This document shows, piece by piece, positions 16,776-25,282 of a DNA stretch of 64,000 nt. The notes under the pieces were generated by a model. The model was not told the DNA's origin. It did not search any database and saw only the letters and a program-made list of their open reading frames with translations. The DNA comes from NORP240 sp038134485. Lineage in GTDB: Bacteria; Pseudomonadota; Gammaproteobacteria; Pseudomonadales; Pseudohongiellaceae. Location: contig JAYPVG010000001.1 in the NCBI GenBank assembly GCA_038134485.1, forward strand, positions 1 through 64,000, given 5' to 3'. A program made the position numbers and the translations under genes. The first letter of the stretch is position 1. Each line of letters opens with the position of its first letter.

Positions 16776-18503
16776 TCAGGGAAGCGTGCTGACGGTTCCT
16801 TCCCGGCGCATGTCGGCAGCGCCATCAAGGCCGTTTTCCCCTACTACGATGATGTGCAGTCCGGAATTCTCACCCTGGCTTTGCTGCACGTTGTAACCCC
16901 GGGACTGCAGGTCGGCGGCAATATCCGCACCCGGCGCTACACTGACTTCAACCCTGACTGTTTCCCCGCGAGCAATGATGTTGGGGAAATCGGCAGCCTG
17001 CTGGGCAGTGAATCCCCAGTCCAGCACCCCCAGAATGGTTTTAGCCACGTACGCCGGAATCGAATTGCCGCCCGGTGAACCGGTAATCATCAGGATGTCA
17101 CCCGTCGCATCGAAAACCATGGTAGGTGACATGGAGGATCTGGGTCTGCGGCCCGGTGCGATCGCATTCGCCGGGCGGCTACCGTCCCCCGGAACAGCGC
17201 GGGCAAAATCGGTCATTTCATTGTTCAAGACAAATCCTGCCGCCCAGCGCTGCGAACCGAACACCGATTCTACGGTCATGGTCATTGACACGGCATTGCC
17301 GTCGCCGTCGATGATCGAGAAGTGAGTCGTGCCGGCAGCTTCCTCGGTGGTATCGGTGCCAAACCGATTGGCCAGCGCCGAGCCTCGCAGCACAAGGCCC
17401 GGATCGCCGGGTGTCGGGATCGCCCCGGGTGCAAAGCGCTCGGTAGCACGATGTTCGAGATATTTGGGATCCAGCAGTTCCTGTAAGGGGATGTCGACTT
17501 CATCAGGGTCACCAAAGTACTGATCCCGGTCCGCATAGGCCAGTCGCTGGGCATCTACGAAAGTTGCAATCCTGTCAGCCTGACTTGCTCCAGCTGGCAG
17601 CATATGGTCATACAGCGCCGCCATCATGATCTGGGCGCCACCGGACGAGGGCGGAGAGGTGGTGCAAATCTCCATAGTGCGGAAGGCGCCGCAAATAACG
17701 TCTCTGCGCGCCACCCGATAATCCGCCATATCCTGCAAGGTCAGCGAGCCAGGATCGGGTTCTGCCTGCGCCGCGGCGACAATTTGCTCGGCAATGTCTC
17801 CACGGTAAAAGGCGTCAGGACCCTCGTTAACGATGCGCGACAATGTATTGGCGTATTCCGGATTCGTTAAAAGATGACCGGCCTTCAGTGGTTCGCCCTC
17901 GGGATAGAAGTAGTCGGAGGTGCCGGGATTAACGGCCAGTAGACTGCGCTGCTGCATTCCCGGCAGGTAGTTGGCGAAGCGCGGCGACACTTCGAAACCG
18001 TCAGTGGCCAGTCTGATGGCCGGTTCAAACAGCCTGGCCCAGGGGAGCCGGCCGAACTGCTCATGGGCAGCTTTGTATAGCGCCACGGTTCCCGGAACGC
18101 CAATGGCTTTCCCGCTCTGTCGCGCCTCAAAAAAATTCATCTCCTGGTCGCCGCGCATGAACATATCTACGGTGGCACCGGCAGGCGCTATCTCGCGACC
18201 ATCGAGGAAACTTAGATTGTCAGCGTCCCGATCATAAACCAGCATGAAACCGCCACCGCCAAGGCCGGAACTCTGCGGCTCCACCAAGCCCAGCACCGCG
18301 TGGGCGGCAATAGCCGCATCCACAGCATGACCTCCCTGTTGCAGCATTTCTATTGCCGCCGCGGTAGCGTGAGGATTCGCCACTGTGGCGATTGCGCCCA
18401 ACTGCCAGTCGGATCGGTCAGGGGATTGATCGGATTCCGCTGAGCCCGAAAGATCGCAGCCAACTAGCAGCAGGCCCAGAGCAAAACTCAATAAGTACTT
18501 CAT
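16776..18503 (-). CDS. ggt: Gamma-glutamyltransferase, lipoprotein
   Basis: A 575-residue member of the Ntn-hydrolase gamma-glutamyltransferase family, the usual length. The autoprocessing/catalytic threonine is T392 in GTTHFSIID, which becomes the first residue of the small subunit. The large-subunit landmark GLVEPQSSGLGGGGFML (near residue 71) and small-subunit segments AIAPGRRPRSSMSPT and GSPGGNSIP are present. The N-terminus carries a lipobox (LLVGC, C16), so it should be membrane-anchored in the periplasm, unlike the soluble E. coli enzyme. It hydrolyses or transfers the gamma-glutamyl group of glutathione and its conjugates. It is in the same direction as the selenoprotein gene upstream, separated by 208 bp. 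Confidence 0.92.
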   Translation of the reverse strand: MKYLLSFALGLLLVGCDLSGSAESDQSPDRSDWQLGAIATVANPHATAAAIEMLQQGGHAVDAAIAAHAVLGLVEPQSSGLGGGGFMLVYDRDADNLSFLDGREIAPAGATVDMFMRGDQEMNFFEARQSGKAIGVPGTVALYKAAHEQFGRLPWARLFEPAIRLATDGFEVSPRFANYLPGMQQRSLLAVNPGTSDYFYPEGEPLKAGHLLTNPEYANTLSRIVNEGPDAFYRGDIAEQIVAAAQAEPDPGSLTLQDMADYRVARRDVICGAFRTMEICTTSPPSSGGAQIMMAALYDHMLPAGASQADRIATFVDAQRLAYADRDQYFGDPDEVDIPLQELLDPKYLEHRATERFAPGAIPTPGDPGLVLRGSALANRFGTDTTEEAAGTTHFSIIDGDGNAVSMTMTVESVFGSQRWAAGFVLNNEMTDFARAVPGDGSRPANAIAPGRRPRSSMSPTMVFDATGDILMITGSPGGNSIPAYVAKTILGVLDWGFTAQQAADFPNIIARGETVRVEVSVAPGADIAADLQSRGYNVQQSQGENSGLHIIVVGENGLDGAADMRREGTVSTLP

Positions 18504-18711
18504 GCAATACTCAGAGGTAAGCGTTACAAAGCGTGCAAATTACCATTACACACCGGGAATGCAAAGGGACAAATGGTCGGGTAGCTCGACATTGTACTGC
18601 GCGGCCCCAGTGTCTGGTAGTCGGTGTTTACTGACCTGGCCGGCAAATCGATCGGGAATCTATTTCAGGACATTATCCAACTTCTGCGGGAGCGGCCAGC
18701 TCCGCATTACT

Positions 18712-19236
18712 TCAGGTTTTCATGACGATTCGCTCAATTGCCGCGATGGTAACCATTGCGCGCGCTTGAAGCTCGTCATCCGATGCGCTGCTGACAGGGT
18801 GGTCAATGACAGCAAACCGGTAATCCGGCAAACCCAGCACGCGAGACATCAGTTCCGCAGCGCTGACAAATTTACTGGTCATCACGCCGACCGCTGGGGT
18901 GCCGATTTTTTCGCTGCTGATCGCGTCATGCAAACTGCACGACGAACAACTGCCTCAGTCTCCAAGACCGGTAATGGCAATATCCCATTCCCGTGCCGTA
19001 TCGATGATGTCCTGCTCCGCCGGTGCACTGTAATTGGACTTGGTTTTCCACACCACGTTGGCTACCTGAAGCCGCTCCTTGAGTAACCGTTCAAGATGTC
19101 TGAAAAAACCGTCAGTGCCTTCTTTGCCGTTGGAGATAAAGCCGACGGTTTTTCCGGCCAGGGAGTCGAGGCGTGGCGCCAGTTCCGGTTCAACAACCTT
19201 AGATTCGCTGGTTGGATCGAGCACTCGAATAGTCAT
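18712..19236 (-). CDS. UGSC-family selenoprotein (in-frame TGA read as Sec)
   Basis: Two collinear frames (19236-18958 and 18954-18712) are separated only by an in-frame TGA at 18955-18957. Read through, they give one 174-residue protein with GLGD-U-GSCSSCSLHDA, where U is residue 94. This is the signature of the UGSC family of bacterial selenoproteins, and the flanks (VLDPTSE, LAGKTVGFISNGK, before; IGTPAVGVMT, ALPDY-like LGLPDY and VIDHPVSS, after) match what I recall of that family on both sides of the TGA. A 9-bp hairpin with loop GUU begins 10 nt after the TGA and fits a bacterial SECIS. The biochemical role is unknown; U/C motifs imply a redox function. It is 33 bp downstream of an MFS gene in one operon. 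The natural end is a second TGA at 18712-18714. Confidence 0.88.
18924..18944 (-). promoter_or_regulatory. Bacterial SECIS element
   Basis: In the mRNA, CGUCGUGCA (18944-18936) pairs with UGCAUGACG (18932-18924) over nine base pairs including one G-U, leaving the apical loop GUU. The loop starts 19 nt after the UGA and begins with G, within the 16-37 nt spacing and loop rule described for bacterial SECIS elements. It would recruit SelB to insert selenocysteine at the UGA at 18955-18957. Confidence 0.8.
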
Positions 19237-19269
19237 TGGCTTATTCCAGTATTACCGTTCACGAATGGC

Positions 19270-20625
19270 CTAGGCCGGAGCGCGGGCGAAGTCCTGCCCG
19301 ATCGTTTTGGCGCTCAAATAATAGTGTACCGCGCACCAGATGTTTACCAGCACGGTGATCGACATGGCGTAACGCAGTCCGTCGTCGCCGAAGTTGGGAG
19401 TTAGCAGGTCGCTGACGAAACCGGTCATCATCGGGCCCAGACCCAGTCCAATCAGGTTCAGCATGAAAAGCAGCACTGCCGATGCCATGGCCCGCATTCT
19501 CAGCCCAACCAGAAAATGAGTGGAAGCCAGACAGGGAGCCAGGTACCAGCCGCCAAAGAATACCGGCAGGAAATAGGAGTAAACCGCGACATAGCCATCA
19601 GGCATGATGAGAAATGTATTCAGTGCCAGCGGAATCGCAATGATTGTAGAGACAAACGGGATCCAGACGTACCAGGTCATGTCGCCGGTCTTCTTGTTAA
19701 GCCAATCGGACATCCACCCGCCAAACAGGGTTCCGGCGAGCCCGCCGACACCCGCGATCATACCGTAATACCAGCCCACGTCGAGGATAGGCATGTCGTG
19801 CACGCGCCCGAGAAACAGTGGCATGAAGTTGCCCATCCCGTAAGTAACGAAGGCATGCAGAGCGCAGGCGAAGGACAGATGACGGAACGACTTGCGTTCC
19901 CACAGGAACCGCATCACGTTGAAAAATCCTGGCGGCATGGTATCTCTGCGATTTTCCGCCATGCCCCGGGGTGGTTCCTGGATCGCGAAACGCACCACCA
20001 GCGCGAGCAGCACCCCCGGCAGGCCGACCACGATAAATGCCGTGCGCCAGTCGAAGTATTGCACCAGGTATGCGCCGCCGACCGTTCCTACCAGAATGCC
20101 GCCGTATACGCCCAGCGAGTAGATCGAAAGTGCGGTTGCGCGCTGTTCGGCCGGGAATATGTCGGACACGATCGAGTGGGACGGAGGGGACCCACCTGCC
20201 TCGCCTACACCAACGCCGAAGCGAGCCATAAAAAGTTGCGCAAAATTCTGCGCCAACCCACAAAGCGCAGTCATGACGCTCCAAACTGCGACCGCGATCG
20301 CCACGATATTGCGACGGTTGGCGATGTCAGCCAGGCGGGCGATGGGAATGCCGAGAGTCGTATAGATCGCGGCAAAGGCAAGACCCGAGAGCATGCCAAA
20401 CTGGCCGTCGGATATATTCAGATCTTCGATGATGTACTGCGCGAGGACATTGATGACCTGCCGATCCACAAAATTGGTCACGTAGACTATCGTCAGGATT
20501 CCGAGCACCAGATACCGGTAGCCGGGTCTTTGATAGGCCTTGATAATGGCGGCTGTGCGGTTATCAGCATCAGCCTGCGAACCTGAAGTCGCGCTATGAT
20601 GTTCTTCTGGAGCAACCGGATTCAT
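19270..20625 (-). CDS. MFS transporter, spinster-like
   Basis: A 451-residue inner-membrane carrier with 12 predicted helices after a hydrophilic N-terminal tail of about 38 residues. Helix 1 carries YVTNFVDRQVINVL, and loop 2-3 has GIPIARLADIANRRN, the MFS signature; FGVGVGEAGGSPPSHSIVSD in helix 4-5 is typical of the spinster-like subgroup that moves lipids, organic acids or aromatic acids. Substrate unknown. It lies 77 bp after the 355-residue companion gene and 33 bp before the selenoprotein gene, which suggests transport of the compound handled by that operon (inference). Confidence 0.87.
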   Translation of the reverse strand: MNPVAPEEHHSATSGSQADADNRTAAIIKAYQRPGYRYLVLGILTIVYVTNFVDRQVINVLAQYIIEDLNISDGQFGMLSGLAFAAIYTTLGIPIARLADIANRRNIVAIAVAVWSVMTALCGLAQNFAQLFMARFGVGVGEAGGSPPSHSIVSDIFPAEQRATALSIYSLGVYGGILVGTVGGAYLVQYFDWRTAFIVVGLPGVLLALVVRFAIQEPPRGMAENRRDTMPPGFFNVMRFLWERKSFRHLSFACALHAFVTYGMGNFMPLFLGRVHDMPILDVGWYYGMIAGVGGLAGTLFGGWMSDWLNKKTGDMTWYVWIPFVSTIIAIPLALNTFLIMPDGYVAVYSYFLPVFFGGWYLAPCLASTHFLVGLRMRAMASAVLLFMLNLIGLGLGPMMTGFVSDLLTPNFGDDGLRYAMSITVLVNIWCAVHYYLSAKTIGQDFARAPA

Positions 20626-20702
20626 AGTTAATTTGTAATTGTTTTCTTTGGCGTCAATAGGCTATGACAGCACTATTGCCGCGATTCGTCTACCTGCACC
20701 CC

Positions 20703-21770
20703 TTATGCTGGTGGTTCGCAATCAATGCAGACTCCTACGGGCAGTGTTACCGCCTGGCTTTTGAGTCCCAGCCATGGCGGAATAATCGCGCCGAAACCTC
20801 CTGCCGGACCTCCGGCCGTAACAACCAGCAAATGTTCCGGTGAAGGGAGCGCGCAGTACTCCTTGTTACCTTTGTCTCTGATCACTGAACCTTTGCCCAC
20901 CAGAGCCCACTCAGATCTCTTGATCCTGGCGCGAAGATACAGAAATTCGGCAATATCTGCCTTGTTCCAGCCAGCAGCCTGCAGATGTTCGCGATGTTGT
21001 TTTGGAATGACTACCACATAATTTCCGGACCAGATTGAATAATTGCGCATATTGGCGCGTATTTCGGCGGCGTAGGTTTCCAGAATTTCTTCCGGCACGG
21101 TAGTCCATTCATTCATGATCTGTCGGGGCGCCCCGGCAGCGAAGACCGTAACTGCTGACGCCATATTGGGCACACCGCGGATCTCCGCCACGGACTGCCA
21201 GGAGCTGCCTTCTTCATCTTCGGCAATGCAATAGCTGATTTTCCCCGGGTGGCCAAGGGTCGATCTGTCGATAGCTCCGGGACTTACCTTCAGGATGTTG
21301 ATAAGAGCGAGTCTAATCGCACGACCTATCACTGAAGTGGCGCGGTCGCTGCCGCCCAGCACATTGAATTCACTCAGCGCGCCGATTTCCTTTCTTACCG
21401 GGCCGTTGATAATGACAAGCACGGCGCAGCCACCAGTGCTGGCAGTAGCGCCGTGCAGCAAAAACTCGTCCTGCAGCATCGCCGACCAGGCGGTCACCAC
21501 GACCGGGAAGTGCATGGGCAGGCAACCGGCCATGACGGCGTTGATAGCGAGCTTTTCAGCCGTAATCGGGCAGGCTCTCACCGGTTCTATGCCGATTAGC
21601 TCGGCAGGCGCCATACCCACCCAGTCCAGACAGGCCTGCACTCGTTCTTCCGTGGGAGCAACAATTGGAAAACCGTCAGACCAGCCGCGACTGTGAAAAA
21701 ACTCCTGCACGTCAGCATCATCAGCCAGATCATAGGCTCTGGAGCCCAGAGCCGAAGTTTTACTCGTCAC
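20703..21770 (-). CDS. Uncharacterised protein, companion of the UGSC selenoprotein
   Basis: A 355-residue, probably cytosolic protein without signal peptide or membrane segment. I do not know its function. Recognisable stretches are FFHSRGWSDGFPIVAPTEE near residue 25, ACPITAEKLAINAVMAGC near 70, EFLLHGATASTGGCAVLVIINGP near 105, GRAIRLALINI near 150, LGHPGKISYCIAEDEE near 170 and a C-terminal TAGGPAGGFGA with CIDCEPP. From memory, proteins with this pattern (EKLAINAVMAGC, HPGK-Y-CIAE) occur beside or fused to UGSC proteins, which fits the position here. Start GTG 21770 has GGAAAG upstream and leaves 13 bp to the preceding gene; a frame extension to 21800 would overlap it. Conserved cysteines near 70, 87 and 115 may pair with the selenoprotein. 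Confidence 0.75.
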   Translation of the reverse strand: MTSKTSALGSRAYDLADDADVQEFFHSRGWSDGFPIVAPTEERVQACLDWVGMAPAELIGIEPVRACPITAEKLAINAVMAGCLPMHFPVVVTAWSAMLQDEFLLHGATASTGGCAVLVIINGPVRKEIGALSEFNVLGGSDRATSVIGRAIRLALINILKVSPGAIDRSTLGHPGKISYCIAEDEEGSSWQSVAEIRGVPNMASAVTVFAAGAPRQIMNEWTTVPEEILETYAAEIRANMRNYSIWSGNYVVVIPKQHREHLQAAGWNKADIAEFLYLRARIKRSEWALVGKGSVIRDKGNKEYCALPSPEHLLVVTAGGPAGGFGAIIPPWLGLKSQAVTLPVGVCIDCEPPA

Positions 21771-21783
21771 GCCACTTTCCAAA

Positions 21784-23310
21784 TTAATCCGCGGGCACAA
21801 GTCGAACGATCTTGCTGCCGCTGTTGTGCTCCAGCAGCAAGTAGATTTCGCCGTTGAATCCCTGTTCGATATCGCGGATGCGCGCTATACCCTCGAACAG
21901 GGTCTCCCGCTGTACCAATTGATTGTTTTCCATCTGGAACCTGTAAAGGCTCCGAGCTTTGAGAGACCCCACCAGAAAGTGGTCTCGCCAGCCCGGGAAC
22001 TGATCGCTGTCTGAAATAATAAAGCTGGAGACTGCTGGGGAGGGCGTAAGGTCTACCACCGGTTGTTCGATGTCCGACAGCTCGAACACGATGCCAAGGT
22101 CTCTACCGTATTCTACCGGGGTCCCGTCGTAGTCCATACCGCGCGAGTAGAGCGGCCAGCCATAATTGCGTCCCGCCTGCAAATGGTTCACCTCGTCACC
22201 ACCACGAGGGCCATGCTCGGTACCCCATAATTCGCCATTCTTCAAATCAAACTCGAGGCCCTGAGGGCTGCGGTGACCATAGGTGAATATACTGCGATAA
22301 ACGTCTGCACGATTCGCAAATGGGTTATCCTCCGGAATGGTACCGTCGTCATAGATTCGATGAACCTTGCCCCACGGAGTAGACAGATCCTGTATGCCAT
22401 GGTGGTTGTCCGGTCCTTTCATCCCGACACTCAGGTACAGGTGGCCCTGGTTGTCGAAGGTGATGCGTCCGCCGGCAGCGACGTCGACCATGGTGTTGTA
22501 ATGCTCGAGATCAGCTTCCCAGATAACTTCCTGATCCACCCATCGGTTATCTTCGATTCGGCCTCTTATCAGCTTGTTCATAGAAACCGGGGTGTCGCCG
22601 GCCGCCCGACTGATGGCATTGCAGCCCTCGCACCGATCGCCGAAGTAGAGATAAATCCAGCCGTTTTGCTGATAGTTCGGATGCAGCTTGATGTCAAACA
22701 ACCAGCCCCAGCCCCATTCCTGGTTGGCTGCCTGAATGAAGGTGTCATCGTAAACCTGCGGCGTGCCCTCGATCAGAGCCGACGGCTGACCATCGAGGTC
22801 AATGATTCTGACGCCGTACATTTTTTCCGTCAGCAAAATTCTGCCATCCGGCAACGGCTCGATAGAAAAGGGCTGAGCGTCCAGCCCTTCGGCTACAATT
22901 TCGATCCTAAAATCGTGCAGTTCGGTGCTGATCAGCCCTTCCGGAATTTCCAGCGGTGTATCGTAGTTGAACGTTGTGTAGGTGACGTTATTGCGCGTTT
23001 CGCTAATGTACAGTCCGAGGTTGCGAATTTGGGAATCATTAAATGTGCGACCCCAGGCCGGCATTCCCGTGGTCTCATAGCCGCTGCGGATGCTGGCAAC
23101 AATGTCGGTCATGGTATCGCCATGACGAAGATCGCCGAGCAGTGGAGGACCCAGTGCGGTGCCTTCCAGATTTTCACCATGACAGACCGCGCAGTTTTCC
23201 TGAAACAGTGCCATGGATTGGGGAATACCCTGGGCAGCTCCGGACGAAGCGAAACAGAGGCTGATCAGTAGAACCGCGAGCATCGTCACGACATTGGCTG
23301 GTGTTTTCAT
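21784..23310 (-). CDS. Cytochrome c fused to PQQ-dependent sugar dehydrogenase
   Basis: A 508-residue periplasmic protein in two parts. After the signal peptide (to about residue 27), residues 30-105 form a class I cytochrome c with CAVCH (C40, C43, H44) and a probable axial Met in TTGMPAWG. Residues about 125-508 form a six-bladed soluble glucose/sorbosone dehydrogenase domain (GRILLTEKMYGVRIID, LYLYFGDRC-like segments, GHRSPQGLEFD, ELWGTEHGPRGGDEVN), the Yli/GDH-B fold that binds PQQ and calcium. The haem domain would take electrons from PQQ for the respiratory chain. It lies 27 bp downstream of the alpha/beta hydrolase and 13 bp before the UGSC companion gene, at the head of that operon. 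Confidence 0.88.
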   Translation of the reverse strand: MKTPANVVTMLAVLLISLCFASSGAAQGIPQSMALFQENCAVCHGENLEGTALGPPLLGDLRHGDTMTDIVASIRSGYETTGMPAWGRTFNDSQIRNLGLYISETRNNVTYTTFNYDTPLEIPEGLISTELHDFRIEIVAEGLDAQPFSIEPLPDGRILLTEKMYGVRIIDLDGQPSALIEGTPQVYDDTFIQAANQEWGWGWLFDIKLHPNYQQNGWIYLYFGDRCEGCNAISRAAGDTPVSMNKLIRGRIEDNRWVDQEVIWEADLEHYNTMVDVAAGGRITFDNQGHLYLSVGMKGPDNHHGIQDLSTPWGKVHRIYDDGTIPEDNPFANRADVYRSIFTYGHRSPQGLEFDLKNGELWGTEHGPRGGDEVNHLQAGRNYGWPLYSRGMDYDGTPVEYGRDLGIVFELSDIEQPVVDLTPSPAVSSFIISDSDQFPGWRDHFLVGSLKARSLYRFQMENNQLVQRETLFEGIARIRDIEQGFNGEIYLLLEHNSGSKIVRLVPAD

Positions 23311-23337
23311 CTCAGTAAATCCTCCGCTTTTGCCGGG

Positions 23338-24240
23338 TTAAAGACCTGCCTCCTGCAAGAATTGCTGGACTGCCGCGTAAATCGTAACCCGCTCCGACGC
23401 GGTAAAGCGACCGTGTCCGCCACCCGGTATGGTCAGCAACCGGTGCCTGACATCGGTTTCGTTCAATGCCTCGTGCAGAGCCACTCCCTCTGCGTAGGGC
23501 ACAACCCGATCGGCATCACCCTGAACGGTCATGATAGGCGGCAGGCCATCGCGCACGTAATTGAGAGGTGAAAGGCGCTCGGCCAATTCGAGTGCCTGGC
23601 TCCATTCCATGTCGCCGAACCAGGCGGCGGCTATCTCAGACCGATTCGGGCCATCGATCACATCGGGGACATCGGTGACGCCGTACCAGTTAACCACAGC
23701 GGCGACGGCTGGCGTCTCGCCGGCTGGGCAGGCCTGGTCAAAGCCGGCTTCATTCAGCATCGCGGCCGAGAGCGCCAGGTGGCCTCCAGCGGACTGACCG
23801 CTCGTTACTATCCGGCTGACGTCGAAATTGTATTCTTCCGCATTGGCCGCGACGAACCGAAGCGCACAGAACGTATCTGTTAGCGCGGCCGGCGCCAGGG
23901 CCTGTCCCCCAAGACGGTAACCAACGTTAACCACGTTGAATCCCATTTCCAGCCACGGCATCAGGGCCATTAGCTGGGTGTCTTTGCTGCCCCGTACCCA
24001 GAATCCGCCATGGGTGAAAACCAGAGTCGGTTGCGGTGTGTCCACATCCCGCCGCGAGTAGATATCGAGCTTTAGTTCCAGACCGTTCTCTGTCTGATAG
24101 CTGACATCGGGAAGATACTGGTAGCGGGTTTCAATTTCCGCCGCCCAGGAAGCGGCGGGGGAAAGCTGGGCGAAACTGTAACCAGATGCCAGTAGCAGCG
24201 ACACAGCCAGGGCAATTAGCACACTCTTTGTTGTTCTCAT
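23338..24240 (-). CDS. Exported alpha/beta hydrolase (esterase type)
   Basis: A 300-residue secreted esterase-like enzyme. The N-terminus is a signal peptide ending YSFAQ. The oxyanion segment VFTHGGFWVRGS and the nucleophile elbow SGQSAGGH place it in the hormone-sensitive-lipase / BD-FAE-like carboxylesterase group; the acid and base are the Asp of QGDADRVVP and the His of PGGGHGRF. The preferred start has GGGAG 10 nt upstream; the frame is open 60 nt further up. It is 27 bp upstream of the cytochrome-PQQ dehydrogenase and probably co-transcribed, so it may release the alcohol or sugar that this enzyme oxidises (inference). Confidence 0.85.
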   Translation of the reverse strand: MRTTKSVLIALAVSLLLASGYSFAQLSPAASWAAEIETRYQYLPDVSYQTENGLELKLDIYSRRDVDTPQPTLVFTHGGFWVRGSKDTQLMALMPWLEMGFNVVNVGYRLGGQALAPAALTDTFCALRFVAANAEEYNFDVSRIVTSGQSAGGHLALSAAMLNEAGFDQACPAGETPAVAAVVNWYGVTDVPDVIDGPNRSEIAAAWFGDMEWSQALELAERLSPLNYVRDGLPPIMTVQGDADRVVPYAEGVALHEALNETDVRHRLLTIPGGGHGRFTASERVTIYAAVQQFLQEAGL

Positions 24241-24362
24241 CAGGGTAAATCTCCCGGGTGAATTGGATACTGCAACCTTGCTAAATATACAGGAATTCAA
24301 AGCTGCGGGTAGATCGGGTGAAACGGGTGTATCGCATTGAATGGATCCGATAGCGGCGACGT

Positions 24363-25268
24363 TCAGACTGCTGTGGTTTCAATGTGTTCCGCATGTGCAG
24401 GATCCTGCCATGCCGCTACCAGGCACCCGGTGACTATTAATGCGGTCCCTAACACGGTAGTTACGGTGACCGTCTCGTCGAATACCAGCCATCCCAGCAG
24501 CGCCGCCCAGGCGAAGGCGGTGTATTCGACCGGTATCAGGGTGCTGGTGGGCGCTCTCGCGTAGGCCCAGGACATCATCATCAGGGAAACCAATCCCAGC
24601 AGCGCCGCAGTCAACAGGTTGGGCACCGCTGAGACAGCGGGCGCCACGGCGATAAACGGGGCCAGGCAACCAAGTACCGCCATGATGGTGCAATTTTGGA
24701 AAAACGCGATTTCCACCGGCCGCGCTACCAGCGCCTGCTGTCGTTGGAGAATCAGGTTGTGCGCGTACATTACGGCAGACAGCAAAATTGCCGCGATTCC
24801 CCAGCCGGTCTGGGCGTCATATTCGCCCCCAAGCCGGCCGCCGATTACGATCACAGCTCCGATCAGCCCCACTAAAGAGGCGATGATAGATTTGCCGCTG
24901 ATGTGCTCATGAAGGACTACCGCCGCCAGGTAAAGAGCGATCAGCGGCGCGATGAACGACAGCCCGATCGCTTCCGCGACCGGCAAATACTTCAGGCCCC
25001 AGAAAAACAGGAAAGCCATGATGGCAATGAGAAGGCCGCGCCAGACATGCAGTCGCATCACTCCGGGCGCGGGCCAGCGGGGTCGATGCCAGAGAAAAAG
25101 TAACCCTGCCAGCGTGACAGAAATTATGCTGCGCCAGAACAGGGCGTTGTAAGCTCCCAGTTCAAGGGCCAGGGCTTTCATCACCACGTCCATGCCCGAG
25201 AATGTCGCTATGCCGATGCAGGCAACCGCGAACGCAGCGGAGTTGAAGTGTGTTGAATTGTTTGCCAT
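24363..25268 (-). CDS. DMT-superfamily (EamA) transporter
   Basis: A 301-residue inner-membrane protein with ten predicted helices arranged as two EamA repeats (residues about 10-140 and 155-290). Typical pieces are ALFWRSIISV in helix 2, EAIGLSFIAPLIALYLAAVVLHE in the first repeat and EYTAFAWAALLGWLVFDETVTVTTVLGTALIVTGCLVA in the second, here given as landmarks of the RarD/YdcZ-like drug/metabolite group. Such proteins usually export metabolites or amino acids; the substrate is unknown. It begins 14 bp after the stop of the MBL-fold gene and is probably in its operon. ATG 25268 is preferred to the GTG two codons earlier. Confidence 0.85.
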   Translation of the reverse strand: MANNSTHFNSAAFAVACIGIATFSGMDVVMKALALELGAYNALFWRSIISVTLAGLLFLWHRPRWPAPGVMRLHVWRGLLIAIMAFLFFWGLKYLPVAEAIGLSFIAPLIALYLAAVVLHEHISGKSIIASLVGLIGAVIVIGGRLGGEYDAQTGWGIAAILLSAVMYAHNLILQRQQALVARPVEIAFFQNCTIMAVLGCLAPFIAVAPAVSAVPNLLTAALLGLVSLMMMSWAYARAPTSTLIPVEYTAFAWAALLGWLVFDETVTVTTVLGTALIVTGCLVAAWQDPAHAEHIETTAV

Positions 25269-25282
25269 TGGCACTGACAGGC

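Noticed and set aside
18955..18957. Nonsense mutation or sequencing error in place of selenocysteine
   Set aside because: The residue context is exactly the UGSC motif and a SECIS hairpin follows at the right distance; a random mutation would be unlikely to give both.
18502..19086. 194-codon open frame on the plus strand opposite the selenoprotein
   Set aside because: It has no ribosome site and no recognisable family, while the minus strand carries a motif-supported gene.
19516..20586. Long open frame on the plus strand opposite the MFS gene
   Set aside because: The translation is rich in His, Arg and Gln without domain features, typical of an antisense shadow of a GC-rich gene.
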